NCBI GenBank assembly: GCA_046304235.1
Contig: JBKCEW010000048.1
Coordinates: forward strand, 1 to 11,335
Direction of reading: 5' to 3'
Source: CANHVK01 sp046304235
GTDB lineage: Bacteria > Bacteroidota > Bacteroidia > Flavobacteriales_D > Crocinitomicaceae
Length of the DNA: 11,335 nucleotides
Shown here piece by piece: positions 6,481-11,335 of the stretch. The position numbers and the translations under genes are program-made. Below the pieces are notes generated by a model, which searched no databases, was not told where the DNA came from, and was given only the letters and a program-made list of their open reading frames with translations. Numbering within the stretch: position 1 is the stretch's first letter; each line of letters starts with the position of its first letter.

Positions 6481-7965
6481 TTATCTTACCATTAATTTCC
6501 ATGCTCCATGAATTGGTCTAGAGATAAATTCGCTTTCATTTTTAGATTTTAAGTCACTCCAAATCGATTCAAAAACAGAATCAAAAACTTCTTTTTCTTC
6601 CGGCATAGATTCATAAACTCTACCTGGAGAATCAAAATAATGTTTGATGAAATTTGTGTCAAAATCACCAGAAACAAAAGCGGGATGTTTTAATACATAT
6701 TTACAAAAATCTAAATTATGTTTTATACCCGAAACTTGATATTGATCAATTGCTTCTACCATTCTATTCATAGCTACTTCTCTATCGTCACCCCAAACAA
6801 CCAATTTAGAAATCATCGGATCATAATAAATAGGTATTTCCATCCCTTCTTCAAAAGCATCATCCACGCGAACATAATCACCTTGAGGCCTTCTATATCT
6901 TTTTAGTGATCCTATATCGGGAGTAAAACCATTAAACGTATCTTCAGCGTACAATCTAATTTCTATGGAATGTCCGTTAATTGATAATTCGTGTTGTTTT
7001 TTGGGTAATTCTTTTCCTTCTGCAACTAAAATTTGCCACTCTACTAAATCTAATCCTGTTATTTCTTCCGTTACCGGATGCTCAACTTGTAGACGTGTAT
7101 TCATTTCTAAAAAATAGAAATTCAAATCTGCATCTAATAAAAACTCAACTGTCCCTGCACCAACATAATCACAAGACTTACATACGTTGATTGCAGCCTC
7201 TCCCATGTCTTTTCTCAATTCAGGAGTCAATACTGAACTAGGAGCTTCTTCAATCACTTTTTGATGTCTACGCTGAATACTACATTCTCTTTCAAATAAA
7301 TACACATAGTTTCCGAAAGTATCGCCGAAAACTTGAATTTCAATATGTCTTGGTTTAGTTACAAATTTTTCAATAAAAACCTCATCGTTTCCAAAAGAAG
7401 ATCGTGCTTCGCTTTGAGCCATTTTCATTTGTTCTGAAAGTAGAGAAGAATCTTCAACCAAACGCATACCTTTACCTCCACCACCAGCAGAAGCCTTAAT
7501 CAAAACTGGATAACCAATACTATCTGCTATTTCTTTTGCTTCTTCAATCGATGAAATTGCTTTATCAATTCCTGGGACTAAAGGGACATTGAATTTTTTT
7601 ACAGCTTGTTTCGCAGAGATTTTATCCCCCATGACTTTGATAGCATCCACATTGGGACCAATAAAAATCATATTATTCGCTTTCACCATTTCAGCAAATT
7701 GAGCATTTTCAGATAAAAATCCATACCCAGGATGAATTCCATCTACATTTGCTTTTTTAGCCACCTCAATGATTGTATCTTGCTTTAGATAACTTTCAGA
7801 AGATGGAGAAGCACCAATATAATAGGCTTCATCTGCTTCTTTTACAAAAGGAGCTAGCTTGTCAGCATCTGAATAAACAGCAACAGAAGTAATATTTAAC
7901 TTCTTTAATGTTCTAATGATTCTACGTGCTATTTCACCTCGGTTAGCAATTAAAATTTTTTTCAT
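6481..7965 (-). CDS. accC: Biotin carboxylase subunit of an acyl-CoA (acetyl/propionyl-CoA) carboxylase
   Basis: Cytosolic ATP-dependent enzyme that carboxylates the biotin of a carrier protein, the first half-reaction of acetyl- or propionyl-CoA carboxylase. The 494-residue protein has the N-terminal MKKILIANRGEIA, then the ATP-grasp domain. The nucleotide-binding residues are Lys115, Lys157 and the GGGGKGM loop at 161-167. The active site holds Lys236 (RRHQKVIEEAP), Glu274, Glu287, Asn289, Arg291 and Glu295 (EMNTRLQVEHP), plus Arg337. All key residues seen in E. coli AccC have counterparts. It is some 45 residues longer than E. coli AccC. The EGMEIPIYYDPMISKLVVWG region looks more like PccA-type alpha subunits, so propionyl-CoA carboxylase is a real alternative. 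No biotin carrier motif (AMKM-type) is present, so that partner must be encoded elsewhere. The ATG overlaps the tamB stop by 4 nt (ATGA), implying translational coupling. Confidence 0.93.
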   Translation of the reverse strand: MKKILIANRGEIARRIIRTLKKLNITSVAVYSDADKLAPFVKEADEAYYIGASPSSESYLKQDTIIEVAKKANVDGIHPGYGFLSENAQFAEMVKANNMIFIGPNVDAIKVMGDKISAKQAVKKFNVPLVPGIDKAISSIEEAKEIADSIGYPVLIKASAGGGGKGMRLVEDSSLLSEQMKMAQSEARSSFGNDEVFIEKFVTKPRHIEIQVFGDTFGNYVYLFERECSIQRRHQKVIEEAPSSVLTPELRKDMGEAAINVCKSCDYVGAGTVEFLLDADLNFYFLEMNTRLQVEHPVTEEITGLDLVEWQILVAEGKELPKKQHELSINGHSIEIRLYAEDTFNGFTPDIGSLKRYRRPQGDYVRVDDAFEEGMEIPIYYDPMISKLVVWGDDREVAMNRMVEAIDQYQVSGIKHNLDFCKYVLKHPAFVSGDFDTNFIKHYFDSPGRVYESMPEEKEVFDSVFESIWSDLKSKNESEFISRPIHGAWKLMVR

Positions 7966-10900
7966 TTAAAATAATTTGCCTGTTGATTATCAGGTAATAA
8001 ATTTGAATTAGGATTAACTACTGGAACCCTTCCTTTTTTCTTTCTTTTTATAATTCTCTTACGATTATCTGTTCTAAAGACATTCATCATCTTTTGAAAT
8101 AAATCAAACTCGTTCATTGAAGAAAATTCTTCCTGAATATTAATACCTCCACCTTGAGTGGTTCTACTATTTAATTGAGCACTCACATTAAAATCATTTG
8201 TTTCATTAAATGCAATCACACGTATAGTACCATCTTCATTTAATTTATACTCAACACTAACATTACCAATAAGCATGCTTTGACTTGTTGTAAATGTTCT
8301 TCCAAAAGTACCATTAACCAAAAGCTTACCATCAAAAAAATCTTTGGTCACCCCCATAGCCAACTTATTCATATTGTTTGTGGTTTGTGTTGGGTCTGTA
8401 TTTAAATTAGTAGTATTGTAAGTGACGTTAAATTTATAATCTTTAGACAAATCAGAAAGTAAACTATTAAGCTGATTAGCAACCAAATCAGCTACAGCAT
8501 TCGAACCTACTGTATTATTTGAAGAGAGAAGTGGTTGAAATTTCTTGTATAATAAAAGCGAAACAAATTGTTTATTAAGCTCATCTGGTGTTTTATTTAT
8601 TCGCTCTAACGCAGCACGAGCATCATCCGTTACACCAGTAGCATTTTTAGCTAACTCTAATTCAAAATTCAATTTAGGTTTTTCAATGGACTCAGTCAAC
8701 TTAAGATTACATTTAATATCTTGAAAACTTTTAGCTCCAGAAGTAGTTGAAACAGGTACAATTTCATTTAAACTTGTATAAACATTATAATAGGTAGTTA
8801 AATCTAAAACAGCAACATATGGATTTCCATTCCAGCTAATAGTTCCATTATCTTCAATGATAAACCCTTGTTTAATTGGACCTAGTACAAAATTATAAGT
8901 ACTTTTTTGTGCTGCCTGATTTTTAATCTTATAGACACCGTTCATTTGAACCTCATTATTTTGGTCAATTTTTATATTAATATCACCCTCACCAAAAGCA
9001 GTTATTTCATCACCAAGTTTTTCGTCAAAGATTAATCTCATTTTTGATGATGGATTGATTTTTAAATTGAGATTAAAGTCTACCCCTGTAAAATCTAAGT
9101 GTTTCTCTAGTACTTTAATTTCTTCACCCTTTTTGGTGAAAGAAATGAATTTATCTTCTTGAACAGAAGATTGACCATACATTGGGAAATTGACACTTGT
9201 CCCTTCTTCTGTTTCAACATCCGTATTTATGGTAACATTTGATTCAGACCCATTAATATTTAGAGTTCCTCTTCCGTATGCCTTACCGTAATACACATCA
9301 CCTTCTTTATAATTCGTATTTAGAATTAAAAAACGATTTAAAGGTATACGCATACCGGGAACAGAGGTAATATCTTCTAAGAAATCAATATTAATATCAT
9401 AATTCCAATTCTTATACTTTGTATGATAAATCGTTGCCACAACAGAACCCGCTTTGCCTTCTTGATCGGTAATTGGCATGTTATTAACATAAAAACCATC
9501 TCTATCTGAAAGTAATTTACCTTCAAAACCAAAATAGACTCCGAGCATCTCAACTTTTGCTCTTCCTGCTTTTAAATCAATTTCACCAATTAATTCTGGA
9601 TTAAATAATGAACCACCTAAATGCATTTCTCCAAATAAGTTCCCTTGAATATCATTTAAAAGTTCCTCATCAATAAATGCATTTGCGATTTGAATATCTG
9701 TACCATTGAACTGCAAATCAAAATCAGTATCATTACCTTCTTTAAAAGGAAAATAGAACCCAGAAAAATTAAACGATGGGTTATTACGATAGATTACGTT
9801 TCCTTTCAGTTGAAAAGCTTCATTGTTTGGTAACCATTTACCATTCAAATCAATAGTACCCACTTTTTCTTTGTTAATTACAAGATCATTAATCAACGCA
9901 TCACCAGAGGCTTCTAATTTCACAAAAGGGTTGGAAAGTTGAATATCTGCATTAAATTTTCCCTTTATTTTTTTCGGTAAACCAAGAACCGTACTCACAT
10001 TTTCTAATTCAAAGTTTGACACAACCAAATTGGCATATTCATTCGCATTATTAGATAATACGCCATCGAGTGCAATCAATTCATCTTTGTGTTTCAACTC
10101 TAAATTATCAAAGCGTAGGTAATTTTTATCAATGATAACTTCAGCTGAACGGTATAAATCCCAGCGATTCTTATTTAAATGAAAATAAGAAGGTAAAATT
10201 TCCAAAAGCATTCGGGTTTTAGATGCTAAAGAGACATTCATAGAAAGTACTGACTCCTCTTTACCCGAGGACCATTGTAAATGTGTATTTAACAAATTAT
10301 CTTTTCCTTCTACATAAAAATCAAAATCAGAAAGCCTAAGGGTATCACTTAAAATAAATTTTGTAGCTTCCACATCAGACTGTAGTGATTCTCCATACAA
10401 ACTGCTTTTTACTTGAAGATCTTTAAATTCCAAGCCTTTAAATTCAAAACTTGTAGCATTTAAACTAAAATCAAGATTATCCTCTGAAAGCTCACCTTTC
10501 AATTTTGTTCCTTTAGAAATTTTTAATTCAGGAATAAACATATCGAAAAATGATTTAGCATCGTTAATTCTAATGGAATAATCTAAGTTTGAATTTCTAT
10601 CAATTCTATTAATTTTCAGTTTATTAAACAATGTAGGAAAAACAGCACTCAGGGAATTATTTACCTGATTCTGAATAGATTTTAAATCTAAATCACCATC
10701 AATATTCAAATCGAAAATCGATGATTTAACTTTTAATTCATCTTTCCGTTTAAAGCGATCAAGTTCAGCTACAAATTGTTTGACATTTAGTTGTTTGTTG
10801 TTTTTATTAAAAACAATATCCATAGCTTTTACATCCCCTCTTAAAGTATTTAAATTACTTCCAGAGACATCCATATCGAAATCCCCTGAAAAACTAAGAG

Positions 10901-11335
10901 GAGAGGTTGAAGTCCAGTTAGTTTTAAATAAATCTATATTTTTTACCGATGTAGAAAAATCATAGTTGTAATCATTTTTTAATGAAATTAGTCCATCAAA
11001 ATCAAATTGAGCATTGGGATCAAATGAACTAAACTTTGATTTTATCTCCTCATCTTTAAACGAGAACTCTTCCAACTTAATATTTTTGTATTCGTATTTA
11101 TTTAAATCAACATGAGTGATATCACCTTGTATTTTTTCGAATACAAAATCTCCTTTAAAATCAAAAAGTCCCGTTAAATTAACCTTACCTGTTAAATTAC
11201 CAATTGATTTAAAATCAAACATACGACCAAGATCTAAACTATCAACAGAAAATGTTTGTTTTGCCAAAATTGATTGGAAACGATAATTATCTCTCGCTCT
11301 ATTATACTTGATATTGATCCCGTCATTAAATCGAA
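7962..11335 (-). CDS. tamB: Translocation and assembly module protein TamB (5' end outside window)
   Basis: Very large AsmA/DUF490-family envelope protein thought to bridge the inner and outer membranes. It acts in outer-membrane protein and lipid assembly with an Omp85-type partner (TamA, or the lipoprotein TamL in Bacteroidota). About 1120 residues are visible, almost all amphipathic beta-strand repeats with alternating hydrophobic residues. Counting from an internal TTG at 11265-11267, the diagnostic C-terminal domain lies at about 655-1045. It contains YGKAYGRGTLNINGS (660-674), KMRLIFDEKLGDEITAFGEG (742-761), GTISWNGNPYVAVLDLTTYYNVY (808-830) and ELNKQFVSLLLYKKFQP (896-912). The frame is open to the last base with no plausible start and the N-terminal anchor is missing, so the gene runs past the right edge. 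The protein ends with a basic patch (NRKRIIKRKKKGR, 1068-1080) and an Asn/Pro-rich tail. Its TGA overlaps the biotin carboxylase ATG. Confidence 0.92.
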   Translation of the reverse strand, partial: RFNDGINIKYNRARDNYRFQSILAKQTFSVDSLDLGRMFDFKSIGNLTGKVNLTGLFDFKGDFVFEKIQGDITHVDLNKYEYKNIKLEEFSFKDEEIKSKFSSFDPNAQFDFDGLISLKNDYNYDFSTSVKNIDLFKTNWTSTSPLSFSGDFDMDVSGSNLNTLRGDVKAMDIVFNKNNKQLNVKQFVAELDRFKRKDELKVKSSIFDLNIDGDLDLKSIQNQVNNSLSAVFPTLFNKLKINRIDRNSNLDYSIRINDAKSFFDMFIPELKISKGTKLKGELSEDNLDFSLNATSFEFKGLEFKDLQVKSSLYGESLQSDVEATKFILSDTLRLSDFDFYVEGKDNLLNTHLQWSSGKEESVLSMNVSLASKTRMLLEILPSYFHLNKNRWDLYRSAEVIIDKNYLRFDNLELKHKDELIALDGVLSNNANEYANLVVSNFELENVSTVLGLPKKIKGKFNADIQLSNPFVKLEASGDALINDLVINKEKVGTIDLNGKWLPNNEAFQLKGNVIYRNNPSFNFSGFYFPFKEGNDTDFDLQFNGTDIQIANAFIDEELLNDIQGNLFGEMHLGGSLFNPELIGEIDLKAGRAKVEMLGVYFGFEGKLLSDRDGFYVNNMPITDQEGKAGSVVATIYHTKYKNWNYDINIDFLEDITSVPGMRIPLNRFLILNTNYKEGDVYYGKAYGRGTLNINGSESNVTINTDVETEEGTSVNFPMYGQSSVQEDKFISFTKKGEEIKVLEKHLDFTGVDFNLNLKINPSSKMRLIFDEKLGDEITAFGEGDINIKIDQNNEVQMNGVYKIKNQAAQKSTYNFVLGPIKQGFIIEDNGTISWNGNPYVAVLDLTTYYNVYTSLNEIVPVSTTSGAKSFQDIKCNLKLTESIEKPKLNFELELAKNATGVTDDARAALERINKTPDELNKQFVSLLLYKKFQPLLSSNNTVGSNAVADLVANQLNSLLSDLSKDYKFNVTYNTTNLNTDPTQTTNNMNKLAMGVTKDFFDGKLLVNGTFGRTFTTSQSMLIGNVSVEYKLNEDGTIRVIAFNETNDFNVSAQLNSRTTQGGGINIQEEFSSMNEFDLFQKMMNVFRTDNRKRIIKRKKKGRVPVVNPNSNLLPDNQQANYFK

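Noticed and set aside
11265..11267. TTG as the genuine start of tamB
   Set aside because: The frame is open to the window edge with TamB-like sequence before this codon (including KYNRARDNYRF), and no N-terminal membrane anchor follows it.

Overview
The window comes from an AT-rich member of the Bacteroidota, most likely the Flavobacteriales. The evidence is a secreted protein with a type IX secretion (T9SS) C-terminal sorting domain, a Bacteroidota-style TamB, a SucC with the long form typical of this phylum, and the absence of clear Shine-Dalgarno sequences. No RNA gene, CRISPR array, transposase or phage gene was recognised.

Left part (1-3488, + strand): the 3' portion of a class I SAM-dependent methyltransferase gene enters from the left edge. 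Two bases after its stop begins a 952-residue secreted protein with a signal peptide, a right-handed beta-helix, a fibronectin III domain, a CBM6-like carbohydrate-binding module and a T9SS sorting domain. The tight spacing suggests one operon, and the pair looks like the end of a polysaccharide-related locus. That link is inference.

Convergent gap (3489-3727): no gene. It holds two degenerate units of about 100 bp, each carrying an identical 27-bp core made of heptamers.

Middle and right part (3728-11335, all - strand): in order of transcription these are tamB (5' end beyond the right edge), a biotin carboxylase gene overlapping tamB by 4 nt (ATGA), and sucC 75 nt later, which ends at a convincing intrinsic terminator. 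Next is a 229-bp gap holding an inverted-repeat element and a candidate promoter. After it come map (type I methionine aminopeptidase, TTG start) and, 4 nt downstream, a small five-helix membrane protein of unknown function.

The minus-strand genes are mostly housekeeping: outer-membrane/envelope assembly (TamB), acyl-CoA carboxylation, the TCA cycle and N-terminal protein maturation. The biotin carboxylase has no carrier or transferase gene beside it, and sucC has no sucD beside it, so both must work with subunits encoded elsewhere. I found no convincing novel defence or mobile system. The points most worth a second look are the two intergenic repeat elements, the tamB-accC coupling, the unassigned membrane protein and the beta-helix/CBM6/T9SS exoprotein.
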